A stretch of 38,291 nucleotides of DNA, taken from positions 1 through 38,291 of the forward strand of contig QKHT01000105.1 of assembly GCA_003249935.1 (NCBI GenBank). The letters run 5' to 3'. Position numbers and translations under genes: made by a program. Origin of the DNA: Bacteroidota bacterium. Lineage in GTDB: Bacteria; Bacteroidota; Bacteroidia; Bacteroidales; UBA5342. The notes below the pieces were generated by a model that saw nothing but the letters and a program-made list of their open reading frames with translations, did no database searches and was not told the DNA's origin. Position 1 is the stretch's first letter; each line of letters opens with the position of its first letter. This document shows, in pieces, positions 1 to 9,525 of this stretch.

Positions 1-2287
1 AAACCCTGTCGCCAACCCCATTATCGGTGGTTATTTTGGCTGAACCACTTACCGAGAGTGGTGAATAGAGATCGAGATAGGCACGCTGTTTAGAGACATA
101 TGCGCTTACACCATAACTAAAGTTGTGAAAATAAGACCCTTTGTATTGCTGAATCTGCGTTCCGGCAAACGTTTTTATGCCAAAATCCCATGCCAGCCGG
201 TTCCATTGCAACGGCACACTGACATCGGCATTTACATTATTGAACCGGTTGGTAAAATCGGCACTGCTGGCGTCGATTTTAATCACCGGAAACCACCCAT
301 AGTAAGCCAGCGACATTTTCCAGGTTTCCAACGTGCCGGGATTTCCATCGTAATAGCCGGTTAACACAGTATTTCCCAGAATATTTTGCGACAATACCGC
401 CGCACTACCAAACACCTGATTATTGACCACACCGGAGCCCCAAGCCCACGAATGGAAATTAACGGCATGGGGTAGTTTACGGTATCTGTACGTGGTTAAT
501 TGGGCTGTGTCTTGTGGCTGAACCGAAAAATCCACCGGCGTACCAAACTGTGGCCTGAGTTGAGCAGCAAAATTATTCGATAAGTTCAGGACTGTTTCGA
601 GCGGTTTTGCCATGTGGGCTTTATATTCGCTCAGTTTGTAGCCATCCGACGTATAATTAGAAAAATATTGAATACCTGAAGACGGTGAAGCAGCCACATA
701 ATCGGCCCCAAAACGGGCATTAGTCATTTGACTCACATTGTGCGATGCCACATCTAACGCATAAATATTACTGATGCCCGAGAATCCGCCGGTAAAAAGT
801 ACCGTGCCCTCATCGCGCCAGGCAAGCGAAGAAATCTCGGTGGTCGCAGCATCCAAAAGTACCGTTTTTTTACCCGTTGCAACCTCTACCATTACCATTC
901 GTTTCACATCAACGTCGTTTTCTATCACCACAAAACGTTTGCCATCCGGACTCCATTTCGGCCCGATAAGGTAGGCATTGCCGACATTTTCGTAGATTTT
1001 TATCACCTGTCCGGTTCTGCCCGAAAGCATTACCACATGGCAATTGCTTCGGAGATCGTACCGAACCGCAAGAATCGAATCGTTTACCGGGTGAATGTCG
1101 GGTGCAAAAAGTCGCTCGCCAGTGGTTATGCGGCGGGTTCGACCCGAAACCATATCGTACGCAAACAAATCCGACGACGATGCCATTTCCCAACGCGGAT
1201 GCTGCACACGCGATGCCCATACCAATGTACGCCCGTTGGCCGAAAATGCCGGTTCAGCCAAAACACCCCGCTGTACCAACGATTTATAGTTCATACCACT
1301 ATCCACCAAACCTATTTCGGGAATCAAATCGAAACCCGTGTGCTGCACCAACAAATTTGGTCCAATGGCTTTGAGGCAGGTAAACGATTCGTACCGTTTT
1401 GATGCGCCAACCGGCAACATTTTGTAGCGTTCGGCCCTCACTGCCGCATCTTGTACCCGCCATAAGCTATCGAGATGCGACACGGCTACATCGAAAAATC
1501 CCCCTTTCCGCCCCGAACGAAATGGCAGGATGCCTTGGCGACACCATGGCGTGGCTCCTATCGAGGTCAGTTTTTCTTCAAAAATACCTTTGCGGTTATA
1601 AATTGTGTTGGCCGCCACAATCTGAAACCCGGTAATATAATGGTTGGGGATATATGTTTTGTACGAACCAAGTAACGTGCGGTCGTAATCCTTAACACCC
1701 TTTTCGAGCATCAGTGCACGGTATGGCATTTCGAACGCCGGCAAGCGCCCTCGCCCGGTTCGGCTGTACATGGTTTCGGCCAATACTGCATCGCCTTCGA
1801 GATACCATTGTGGCACATACAATCCCAGCACTAAACTGTGTGCCGCATCGCCACCAAGCCACCGCATGGCATGGGTAAAGCCAATATCTATCTTATCCAT
1901 TTGTAACGTATGACGCAATTCGTGAACCACTAATTTGTTGATATATTCGCCGCCAAAAAGTGTTTGCGACGGCGTGGTAAGCAGTTCCATATGCCATGGC
2001 GCGGGCGACATCCAACCGTTGGAATAGACGGTATATGGGTGCAACAGCACCTGAATGGGTCTGATGCCGGTTTGCATGGTTTGTTGCGAACGGGAATATA
2101 CATGGCCGAATTTTGCAAAGGTGGTACGGGCTAACGAATCGAATCCCAAGGGATAAATAATTTTGAACGTATCGTTACCAATGTAATTCCATTTGGTTGA
2201 ACCACTTTCGGTGCCTGCAAGATAAAACTGAGCCTTAGCGAAACCCAAAAGAAGTAGAAAAAATGAGATTAAAATTGATTTTCTCAT
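1..2287 (-). CDS. Secreted zincin-like / propeller-like protein, C-terminus outside window
   Basis: An open frame runs from an ATG at 2287 to the left edge of the window without a stop, giving about 762 residues and no C-terminus. Residues 1-19 form a signal peptide ending AKA before Q20. Residues 122-126 read HELRH, an HExxH zinc-peptidase motif, and WYLEG at 161-165 supplies the downstream glutamate (E164) expected of gluzincin or peptidase MA-like folds. From about residue 330 to 560 there are repeated motifs such as GPKWSPDGKRFVV that are typical of TolB/PD40 beta-propeller blades. The last 150 residues alternate aromatic and polar residues, as in an outer-membrane strand region. I infer a cell-surface or periplasmic protein with a peptidase-like head, a propeller and a barrel-like tail. 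Catalytic activity is plausible but not shown. The gene diverges from the amylase gene with only 39 bp between the two starts. Confidence 0.8.
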   Translation of the reverse strand, partial: MRKSILISFFLLLLGFAKAQFYLAGTESGSTKWNYIGNDTFKIIYPLGFDSLARTTFAKFGHVYSRSQQTMQTGIRPIQVLLHPYTVYSNGWMSPAPWHMELLTTPSQTLFGGEYINKLVVHELRHTLQMDKIDIGFTHAMRWLGGDAAHSLVLGLYVPQWYLEGDAVLAETMYSRTGRGRLPAFEMPYRALMLEKGVKDYDRTLLGSYKTYIPNHYITGFQIVAANTIYNRKGIFEEKLTSIGATPWCRQGILPFRSGRKGGFFDVAVSHLDSLWRVQDAAVRAERYKMLPVGASKRYESFTCLKAIGPNLLVQHTGFDLIPEIGLVDSGMNYKSLVQRGVLAEPAFSANGRTLVWASRVQHPRWEMASSSDLFAYDMVSGRTRRITTGERLFAPDIHPVNDSILAVRYDLRSNCHVVMLSGRTGQVIKIYENVGNAYLIGPKWSPDGKRFVVIENDVDVKRMVMVEVATGKKTVLLDAATTEISSLAWRDEGTVLFTGGFSGISNIYALDVASHNVSQMTNARFGADYVAASPSSGIQYFSNYTSDGYKLSEYKAHMAKPLETVLNLSNNFAAQLRPQFGTPVDFSVQPQDTAQLTTYRYRKLPHAVNFHSWAWGSGVVNNQVFGSAAVLSQNILGNTVLTGYYDGNPGTLETWKMSLAYYGWFPVIKIDASSADFTNRFNNVNADVSVPLQWNRLAWDFGIKTFAGTQIQQYKGSYFHNFSYGVSAYVSKQRAYLDLYSPLSVSGSAKITTDNGVGDRV

Positions 2288-2326
2288 GAATCTCTATTAT
2301 GTTTAGAAAAAAATTTAACAATACCG

Positions 2327-3994
2327 ATGACTAACAAGGTTCAAATATATCAGATTTTCACCCGTTTATTTGGCAATGCACCAATAAAAAACGTAATCAA
2401 CGGCACTTTAGCCCAAAATGGTTCAGCCAAAATGAACCATATCAACGACAAGGCTCTCGCATCCATTAAAGCTTTAGGCATTACACACGTCTGGTACACA
2501 GGGCTTATCGACCATGCTACGGCTACCGGGTTCGAAAATATTCCGGCCGATCCGGCATGTATTGTCAAAGGCATCGCCGGTTCGCCCTATGCCATTCGCG
2601 ACTACTACGATATTGCACCCGAACTGGCCGAAGACGTTGCCTCCCGTATGGCCGAATTCGAAGCGTTGGTGACCCGCACCCACAATCACGGACTTAAAGT
2701 AGTGATCGACTTTGTACCCAATCATGTGGCGCGCACCTACCACTCGAAGTGCAAACCATCCGATATCGATAGCCTCGGCGAAAACGACGTAACCGATTGG
2801 GCTTTTTCGCCACTCAACAACTTTTATTATATTCCGGGTGAACCGTTGCACCTTCCCGTTGCGGGCAATTATACCGAAATGCCGGCCAAAGTTACCGGCA
2901 ACGATTGCTTTTCGGCCCGGCCGGGCATTAACGATTGGTTCGAAACCATAAAACTGAATTATGGTTACGACTATGTGCATGGCACCGGGCAATACGACCC
3001 CATTCCCGATACCTGGCTTAAAATGACCAATATCCTGCTTTTCTGGGCGGGCAAAGGCGTAGATGCATTCCGTTGCGACATGGCCGAAATGGTGCCCGAT
3101 GCCTTTTGGCAATACGCCATTACGGTGGTCAGGGCCGAATACCCCGACATGGTGTTTATTGCCGAAATATATCAGCCAAACAACTACCGGAAATACATTA
3201 CTGCCGGATTCGATTACCTGTACGACAAAGTTGGCTTTTACGATACACTACGCAATATTGTGGCCGGTTATCAGAATGCCAGCGACATTACATGGTGCTG
3301 GCAAAATGTCGATGATATACGCAAACACATGCTTTACTTTCTCGAAAACCACGACGAACAACGGATTGCGTCACCATTTTTTGCCGGCAATGCGTACAAA
3401 GCATTGCCTGCAGTGGTTACCGCATTGTTTTTCGGGTTGAACCCCTTTATGCTCTATTTCGGGCAAGAACTGGGCGAACCGGCCAACGAAGCCGAGGGGT
3501 TCAGCGGTACCGACGGACGAACCACTATTTTCGACTTTTGGTCGGTAGATTCTGTAAGTAAATGGGCCAACAACGGCCAGTGGGATGGCGAATTGCTTTC
3601 GGATGAGCAAAAGAGCATCAGAACATTCTATCAAAATATCCTGAATCTTTCGTTAAACAGCTCCGCATCGCACAGTGGGGCGTTTTACGATCTAATGTGG
3701 GCCAACCAGCATACCGCAGGGTTCAACCAAAACCATGTGTACGCCTTTGCCCGCTACAGCCACAATCAGATTATGCTTATTTGTTGCAACTTTTCGAGCG
3801 TTGGGGCCGAATTTGGGCTCAATATTCCTATGGATTTAAAATTAAAATTTACAAAAGCCGAAAACAAGTTGTTAACGGGCAAAATTACCAATGGTTTCGA
3901 AACACAGTCGGTTAGTGGCAATTTAGATCATTTGCTAAACAACCGTTTCGAACTTAGCAAATATGAATCGAAATTGTTGATTATAGACCTTTAG
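2327..3994 (+). CDS. Intracellular alpha-amylase family protein (GH13)
   Basis: This 555-residue protein has the four conserved GH13 regions. Region I is DFVPNH at 128-133. Region II is FRCD with nucleophile D251. Region III is FIAE with acid/base E280. Region IV is NHD at 341-343. The N-terminus (YQIFTRLFGN) matches a Bacteroidota group of cytoplasmic amylase-like enzymes, and there is no signal peptide. It should hydrolyse or transfer alpha-glucosidic bonds in maltodextrin or glycogen-like substrates, but exact specificity cannot be read from the sequence. The 3' end overlaps the convergent aminotransferase gene by 14 bp. No starch-utilisation genes (SusC/D) lie nearby. Confidence 0.92.
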   Translation: MTNKVQIYQIFTRLFGNAPIKNVINGTLAQNGSAKMNHINDKALASIKALGITHVWYTGLIDHATATGFENIPADPACIVKGIAGSPYAIRDYYDIAPELAEDVASRMAEFEALVTRTHNHGLKVVIDFVPNHVARTYHSKCKPSDIDSLGENDVTDWAFSPLNNFYYIPGEPLHLPVAGNYTEMPAKVTGNDCFSARPGINDWFETIKLNYGYDYVHGTGQYDPIPDTWLKMTNILLFWAGKGVDAFRCDMAEMVPDAFWQYAITVVRAEYPDMVFIAEIYQPNNYRKYITAGFDYLYDKVGFYDTLRNIVAGYQNASDITWCWQNVDDIRKHMLYFLENHDEQRIASPFFAGNAYKALPAVVTALFFGLNPFMLYFGQELGEPANEAEGFSGTDGRTTIFDFWSVDSVSKWANNGQWDGELLSDEQKSIRTFYQNILNLSLNSSASHSGAFYDLMWANQHTAGFNQNHVYAFARYSHNQIMLICCNFSSVGAEFGLNIPMDLKLKFTKAENKLLTGKITNGFETQSVSGNLDHLLNNRFELSKYESKLLIIDL

Positions 3995-5153
3995 AAATAA
4001 TATATTGCTGCAACCGGTTCATGCCTTTTTCGATATTTTCGATTGAATTGGCGTATGAAAACCGCAGGTAACCTTCGCCATTGGACCCAAAATCAACACC
4101 AGGCGTTACGCCAACATGTGCTTTTTCGAGAATATCGAACGCCAGTTTGTAAGAATCGGATGCCATGTGTTGTGCATTAACATAAACATAAAATGCTCCT
4201 TGGGGTGGTATTTCTATACTGAACCCCATACCACGCAATCGTTCAATAAGATAAATGCGGCGGGCATCGTATATTTTACGCCTGTTTTCCACATCGTTGC
4301 TGGCCTGTGTCAGCGCAGCAATACCGGCATATTGCGACAAAGAACAAGCCGAAATAAACAAGTTTTGGTGCAAAATCTGTAACGCCCGCATATATTTTTT
4401 TGGTGCAATTACATATCCCAGGCGGAGACCCGTCATGGCAAACAATTTCGAAAAGCCGTTTAATATAAAGGCGTTATCAGTAAATTCGAGCATCGAACGG
4501 GCCGTGCAGCCGTAGGTAAGTCCATGATAAATCTCGTCGGAAATAACCGGCACCGGCAGTTCGGCGAGTTGCTTTAAAACCTCGGGCGACTGAAGTACGC
4601 CGGTTGGGTTCATTGGCGAATTAACAAAAACACCCCGCGTCCGTTGGTTTATCATTTGCTGAACCGCAGACACATTAATTTGGTATCCATCGGATTCGTA
4701 AATATTAAATTTTTTCGAAACACCACCGGCACTTTGTACAAAACTATCGTAACAGGCATAACCGGGGTCGGACATCAGTATTTCGTCGCCGGCATTAAGC
4801 AAAACCATTAGCACCAACAAAATGGCCGGCGAACTGCCGGAAGTGACCAACACCTGCTCCGGTTCGACCAAAACATGGTATTGTTGTTTGTAATAGTTAC
4901 AAATTGCAGCTCGGAGTTGGGGCATTCCCAACGAATGGGTGTAGTGTGTATGACCGTCATCAACAGCTTTGTGTACAGCATTGGCCACACATTCGGGCAG
5001 TTCAAAATCGGGTTCACCCACCTCGAGATGAACCACATCGATACCTTTTTTCTGCATCTCCTGTGCCTTTTCGAGTATCTCCATTACCAAAAAAGGTTTA
5101 ATATTTCTGCAAATTAAATCGGCCTTTAACATAAGGGCAGTAAAAGTAATCAT
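3981..5153 (-). CDS. PLP-dependent aminotransferase, class I/II
   Basis: This 390-residue fold-type I aminotransferase carries the PLP lysine at K236 (NGFSKLFAMTGLRLGY), NPTG at 182-185, and D206 and Y209 in SDEIYHG for cofactor binding. It transfers amino groups between an amino acid and a 2-oxo acid in the cytoplasm; aspartate, aromatic or branched substrates are all possible. The start is uncertain: Met1 gives the listed coordinates, while Met8 (ATG at 5132) is a plausible shorter start, since family members usually have few residues before the KPFLVMEILEKA segment. The gene converges on the amylase gene and diverges from secDF. A second, different aminotransferase lies at 10018-11220. Confidence 0.9.
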   Translation of the reverse strand: MITFTALMLKADLICRNIKPFLVMEILEKAQEMQKKGIDVVHLEVGEPDFELPECVANAVHKAVDDGHTHYTHSLGMPQLRAAICNYYKQQYHVLVEPEQVLVTSGSSPAILLVLMVLLNAGDEILMSDPGYACYDSFVQSAGGVSKKFNIYESDGYQINVSAVQQMINQRTRGVFVNSPMNPTGVLQSPEVLKQLAELPVPVISDEIYHGLTYGCTARSMLEFTDNAFILNGFSKLFAMTGLRLGYVIAPKKYMRALQILHQNLFISACSLSQYAGIAALTQASNDVENRRKIYDARRIYLIERLRGMGFSIEIPPQGAFYVYVNAQHMASDSYKLAFDILEKAHVGVTPGVDFGSNGEGYLRFSYANSIENIEKGMNRLQQYIISKGL

Positions 5154-5252
5154 TTAAAAGCAGACAGGGATAAAAACGATAAAAAAACATCTTTTAAGCC
5201 AATTTGGGGCATAATTACTTCGGTTACCTCAAGGTTATTTAAAAAAAACGAA

Positions 5253-5260
5253 TATATTTG
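5253..5260 (+). promoter_or_regulatory. Bacteroidota -7 promoter element for secDF
   Basis: TATATTTG matches the Bacteroidota -7 consensus TAnnTTTG and lies 57 bp before the secDF start. I see no clear TTG at the -33 position, so the call rests on the -7 box and its placement. Confidence 0.45.
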
Positions 5261-5317
5261 CACGTCAAATAAAGATTGAAAGATTTGTTAAAATCCAACG
5301 AAAAAAACAAATAAACG

Positions 5318-8305
5318 ATGCAAAACAAAGGTTTTATCAGGCTGTTCGCCATCTTATTAACCTTAGTCAGTATTTACCAGTTATCATTTACCTTTGTAAC
5401 TCGGAAGATAGAAAAGCAGGCTAAGGAATTCGCAAAAGGCGATATGCAAAAAGAGTATCACTACCTCGATTCATTGGGTAGTGAAGTAGTTTACAACTTG
5501 GGAATCATAGACTTTACCTATAAAAAGTGTAAGGCTTTGGAGATTAATATGGGTCTCGACCTCAAGGGCGGGATGAATGTTGTTCTCGAAGTTTCGGTGC
5601 CAGATATTGTGAATGCACTTTCCAATTTCAGTAAAGATCCAACTTTTTTAAAAGCAATGGATCTTGCCAAAAACAAGATGAAAGACAGTCAGGAAGACTT
5701 TATTACACTTTTTGGTAAATCATTCGAACAAGTGGATCCGGGTGCCCGATTAGCCGCAGTATTCAACACCATTGAGCTAAAAGAAAAAATAAGCTATAAC
5801 TCTACCAACAACGAAGTTTTAAAGGTTATTCGTTCGGAGGCCGAGGGTGCTATTAGCAACTCCTTCAACGTATTACGTACTCGTATCGACCGTTTTGGTG
5901 TGGCTCAACCCAATATTCAGCAACTTGGTCTTAAATCGGCAGGTCGTATTTTGGTTGAACTGCCCGGTGTAAAAGATCGCGAACGCGTTCGCAAACTGTT
6001 GCAGGGAACCGCTAACCTCGAATTTTGGGAAACATACGATTTCCAACAAATTTATGGTGCGTTTACACAGGCCAATCAGGTTATAAAAGATTTCAATACG
6101 GCAACTGAAAATGGCGTAGGTCTCGATACTACAAAAACGGCATCAGACACCACCGTTAATAAGGCAGCTAACGATTTGGAAGCCCTAAAAGCTAAAATGG
6201 CTTCAGAAGGCAAAAAAGATGATGTTAATGCCAAGGACAGAGCGAAAGAATATCCTCTTTTCTCGGTACTTAATCCAAACTTTACTCAGGACGGACAAGT
6301 TGGTAGCGGACCAGTTGTAGGTTATGCTTTAGCTAAAGATACAGCACAAGTAAACAAATATCTCAACATGCCACAGGTTCGCAGTGTATTGCCACGCGAA
6401 TTAAAATTAGGTTGGACCGTAAAACCATACGACAAAGCCGGTCAGGTTTATCAGTTGATTGCACTTAAAGTGACCACACGAAATGGCGTAGCACCACTCG
6501 ATGGCAGTGTAATTACCGATGCAAGAGCCGATTTCGGACAGGGCAGAGCAACAGCCGAAGTAGAAATGGCGATGAATGGAGAAGGTGCAAACACCTGGGC
6601 TCGTTTAACAAAAGAAAACATTGGCCACTCGATTGCCATTGTTCTTGACGGATATGTTTACTCATTCCCAAATGTTCAGGGCGAAATTACCGGAGGACGT
6701 TCGCAGATTACAGGTAATTTTACTGTTGAAGAGGCTAAAGACTTAGCTAACGTATTAAAATCGGGTAAAATGCCTGCACCGGCATATATCGTCAACGAAG
6801 ACATCGTTGGGCCGTCACTTGGTAAAGAAGCGATAAACAGCGGGTTCGGTTCGTTTGCAATTGCCTTTATTCTGGTTTTGGTTTATATGGTATTCTATTA
6901 TGGTGTTACAGCCGGTTTAGTTGCCGACATCGCATTGATTGTTAACCTCTTCTTCCTGATGGGCGTACTCGCGTCTTTTACGGCTGTGCTTACATTGCCC
7001 GGTATAGCGGGTATTGTGCTCACACTGGGTATGGCAGTAGATGCAAACGTAATTATTTATGAACGTATTCGCGAAGAATTGGCGGCTGGAAAAGGGATGA
7101 AAGTAGCCATTTCGGAAGGTTACTCCAATGCATTTTCGGCAATTTTCGACGGAAACTTTACCACGATGCTTACGGGTATTATCCTCTTTATGTTTGGTTC
7201 GGGCCCGATTCGCGGTTTCGCAACTACGCTGATGATTGGTATTGCCACTTCGTTCTTTACAGGTGTGTTTGTTTCGCGGTTAATTTACGAATGGTTACTC
7301 TCAAAAGATTACAAGTTATCTTTCGACACTAAAATTACTCACAACTTTTTGCGCAATCCGAAATGGGACTTTATTGGTACCCGCAAAACCGTATATTGGG
7401 CAATTGGCATCTATTTAATGATTTGCCTTGTTTCGGTTGTATTTAAAGGGTTTGATAAAGGTATCGACTTTACGGGTGGTCGCAATTATGTTATTCGTTT
7501 CGAAAAAGCCGTAACCGTACAGGAAGTACAAGCCTCTTTGAAAAATGCTTTCGAAGGTGCAATGCCCGATGCCAAAACATTTGGTAGTGATAACCAAATA
7601 AAAGTTGGAACAAACTATAAGATTAACGAGGTTGGTAAAGACATTGACGATATTGTAGAGACAAAACTATTCGAAGGTGTAAAACAATTTTTACCGGCAA
7701 CAACTACATTCGAATCGTTCAAGAATAACAATATCATGAGTTCTTCGATGGTAGGTCCTACGATTGCCGATGATATTAAAAAGCAGGCTTTCTGGGCTGT
7801 ATTGTTTTCACTGATTGGTATTTCGTTATACATTTTCCTCCGTTTCCGCAACTGGCGTTTTAGTGTTGGGGCACTGGCCTCACTGGTTCACGACACCTTG
7901 TTTGTAATTGGTTTGTATTCTCTTCTATCGAATATAATGCCATTTAGTATGCAAATTGACCAGTCGTTTATAGCAGCCATTCTTACCGTAATCGGTTATT
8001 CAATCAACGATACGGTGATTATTTACGACCGTATCCGCGAGCGCATGGGTCTGTTCCCAAAGAAGGATTTGGAAGAAAACATGAACAAAGCACTTAACCA
8101 AACGCTGGGTCGTACTTTAAATACAGCATTGACCACACTTCTGGTTCTCCTTGCTATTCTGCTTTTCGGTGGTGAAGTTATCCGCGGATTTGTGTTTGCA
8201 TTGTTTATTGGTATATTAATCGGTACATTCTCTTCTGTGTATGTTGCCACACCAGTATCTTACGACTTAATTAAAAAGTATCTTGCCAAACAGGATAAAG
8301 CTTAA
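5318..8305 (+). CDS. secDF: Protein translocase subunit SecDF (fused)
   Basis: This 995-residue protein fuses SecD and SecF, the usual arrangement in Bacteroidota. It sits in the inner membrane and uses the proton gradient to help pull proteins through SecYEG. The SecD part has an N-terminal membrane segment (about 7-27), the D1 motif GLDLKGGMNV near 79-88, a large periplasmic region, and five membrane segments around 505-660 containing AVDANVIIYERIREE. The SecF part begins around 690 with DFTGGRNYVIRF (about 716-727) and ends with five membrane segments including NDTVIIYDRIRER near 898-910. A low-complexity, Thr/Lys/Asp-rich insertion at about 267-307 lies in the periplasmic part. The gene is monocistronic, with its own promoter element and a strong terminator. 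Confidence 0.97.
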   Translation: MQNKGFIRLFAILLTLVSIYQLSFTFVTRKIEKQAKEFAKGDMQKEYHYLDSLGSEVVYNLGIIDFTYKKCKALEINMGLDLKGGMNVVLEVSVPDIVNALSNFSKDPTFLKAMDLAKNKMKDSQEDFITLFGKSFEQVDPGARLAAVFNTIELKEKISYNSTNNEVLKVIRSEAEGAISNSFNVLRTRIDRFGVAQPNIQQLGLKSAGRILVELPGVKDRERVRKLLQGTANLEFWETYDFQQIYGAFTQANQVIKDFNTATENGVGLDTTKTASDTTVNKAANDLEALKAKMASEGKKDDVNAKDRAKEYPLFSVLNPNFTQDGQVGSGPVVGYALAKDTAQVNKYLNMPQVRSVLPRELKLGWTVKPYDKAGQVYQLIALKVTTRNGVAPLDGSVITDARADFGQGRATAEVEMAMNGEGANTWARLTKENIGHSIAIVLDGYVYSFPNVQGEITGGRSQITGNFTVEEAKDLANVLKSGKMPAPAYIVNEDIVGPSLGKEAINSGFGSFAIAFILVLVYMVFYYGVTAGLVADIALIVNLFFLMGVLASFTAVLTLPGIAGIVLTLGMAVDANVIIYERIREELAAGKGMKVAISEGYSNAFSAIFDGNFTTMLTGIILFMFGSGPIRGFATTLMIGIATSFFTGVFVSRLIYEWLLSKDYKLSFDTKITHNFLRNPKWDFIGTRKTVYWAIGIYLMICLVSVVFKGFDKGIDFTGGRNYVIRFEKAVTVQEVQASLKNAFEGAMPDAKTFGSDNQIKVGTNYKINEVGKDIDDIVETKLFEGVKQFLPATTTFESFKNNNIMSSSMVGPTIADDIKKQAFWAVLFSLIGISLYIFLRFRNWRFSVGALASLVHDTLFVIGLYSLLSNIMPFSMQIDQSFIAAILTVIGYSINDTVIIYDRIRERMGLFPKKDLEENMNKALNQTLGRTLNTALTTLLVLLAILLFGGEVIRGFVFALFIGILIGTFSSVYVATPVSYDLIKKYLAKQDKA

Positions 8306-8330
8306 GATTAGATTTTAATTTATCAATATA

Positions 8331-8358
8331 AAGAGACCGGTTGTCCGGTCTCTTTTTT
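8331..8358 (+). terminator. Rho-independent terminator after secDF
   Basis: A perfect 10-bp stem (AAGAGACCGG / CCGGTCTCTT) with a TTGT loop is followed by a run of T, 26 bp after the secDF stop. Confidence 0.93.
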
Positions 8359-8365
8359 GTTTTAA

Positions 8366-8399
8366 TTGTACCTTGTGTCGTTCAAAATGGTTATCTTTA
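8366..8399 (+). promoter_or_regulatory. Probable promoter of tatA-lolD
   Basis: TTG at 8366-8368, a 23-bp spacer, then TATCTTTA at 8392-8399. This is one base off the TAnnTTTG consensus and lies 21 bp before the tatA ATG. Confidence 0.4.
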
Positions 8400-8419
8400 C
8401 CACACTAAAATAATGGACA

Positions 8420-8767
8420 ATGGGACTTTCAGGAGGTGAAATATTTATCGTTTTTCTCGCCATACTCCTTTTCTTTGGAGCAGACAGAATTCCGGAATTT
8501 GCAAAAATGCTTGGCAAAGGGATGCGCGAGTTTCAAAAAGCAACCAACGACATTAAACAAGAAATAAATAACCATACTCAGGACATTAAGCAGGAATTTA
8601 ATGATGTTTCCACTACGGTAAAACAAGATATTGATTCGGCAAAAGATCAGATGGTGGATATGACCAAAGATGTTATACCGCCCGCAGAACCAACAGAACC
8701 ACCCGGTACCAAATGGAAGATAAAATACGAAGATAAAAACAGTAAAAACAACGACTTCTCCATTTAA
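8420..8767 (+). CDS. tatA: Twin-arginine translocase subunit TatA/TatB family
   Basis: This 115-residue protein has the TatA/B layout: a short N-terminal membrane helix (about 5-20), the hinge FGADRIPE, an amphipathic helix (AKMLGKGMREFQKA), and a charged, probably helical tail up to about residue 80 that ends in a Pro-rich stretch. TatA oligomers form the passage for folded proteins across the inner membrane. TatA and TatB are hard to tell apart from sequence alone; the length and long tail leave both open. No tatC is present in the window. The stop is 6 bp from the downstream ABC ATPase start, so the two are probably co-transcribed. A Rieske protein with a Tat-type signal follows at 9526. 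Confidence 0.88.
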   Translation: MGLSGGEIFIVFLAILLFFGADRIPEFAKMLGKGMREFQKATNDIKQEINNHTQDIKQEFNDVSTTVKQDIDSAKDQMVDMTKDVIPPAEPTEPPGTKWKIKYEDKNSKNNDFSI

Positions 8768-8773
8768 TCAGTT

Positions 8774-9427
8774 ATGATAAAAGCCACTGGAATTACTAAA
8801 AACTATGGGACGGTTGAAGTACTTAAGGGTATAGATCTTGAAATCCACAGGGGCGAGGTCGTTTCTATTGTGGGAGCAAGTGGTGCCGGAAAAACAACGT
8901 TACTGCAAATTTTAGGCACTTTGGAAAAACCAACTTCGGGCACCATCGAAATTAACAACAAACGAATCGACAACCTTTCGGCCAATATGATGGCAGATGT
9001 TCGCAACACTCAAATTGGATTTATTTTTCAGTTTCATCAGCTCTTGCCGGAATTTAATGCCATCGAAAATGTAATGATGCCAGCCCTTATTGGCAAAAAG
9101 TCGCAAAAAAAATCGGAACAACGGGCCAAAGAATTGCTCGAACTCATGGGTCTTGGGCATCGTTTGTTACACAAACCCGCCGAACTTTCGGGCGGTGAAA
9201 AACAGCGCGTAGCAGTAGCACGCGCACTAATCAACAATCCGGCGGTAGTATTTGCCGATGAGCCGACCGGCAATCTCGACAGCAAAAACCGCGACGAAAT
9301 GCATGTTCTGTTCGCAAAACTGAAAGCCACACTCAATCAAACATTTGTTATAGTATCTCACGACCCGCACCTGGCCGAAATAGCCGACCGATCGCTTCAT
9401 ATTGTCGATGGCCGGTTAGAATTGTAA
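8774..9427 (+). CDS. lolD: ABC transporter ATPase, LolD/MacB-like
   Basis: This 217-residue ATPase has Walker [10 protein letters not shown] (34-42), signature LSGGE (138-142), Walker B VVFADE (158-163), the D-loop GNLD, and the H-loop histidine H196 (SHDPH). Length and motifs match the LolD/MacB/FtsE group. LolD powers lipoprotein release from the inner membrane with LolC/E, but no permease gene is adjacent, so the partner is unknown and assignment among LolD-like ATPases is by similarity. It lies 6 bp behind tatA and probably shares its transcript. Confidence 0.85.
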   Translation: MIKATGITKNYGTVEVLKGIDLEIHRGEVVSIVGASGAGKTTLLQILGTLEKPTSGTIEINNKRIDNLSANMMADVRNTQIGFIFQFHQLLPEFNAIENVMMPALIGKKSQKKSEQRAKELLELMGLGHRLLHKPAELSGGEKQRVAVARALINNPAVVFADEPTGNLDSKNRDEMHVLFAKLKATLNQTFVIVSHDPHLAEIADRSLHIVDGRLEL

Positions 9428-9525
9428 GGTTAAAAATAAGACTCATTTTCACTTACTTATTTTAGTTTAACAATAACCGACGTAATATTCTCATCGGGTT
9501 ATCCGTTATAGTTGAAAATAATCAA

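Noticed and set aside
2474-3112. Antisense open frame of about 212 codons inside the amylase gene
   Set aside because: It lies wholly within the GH13 gene, is rich in residues produced by reading the complementary strand, and has no recognisable domain.
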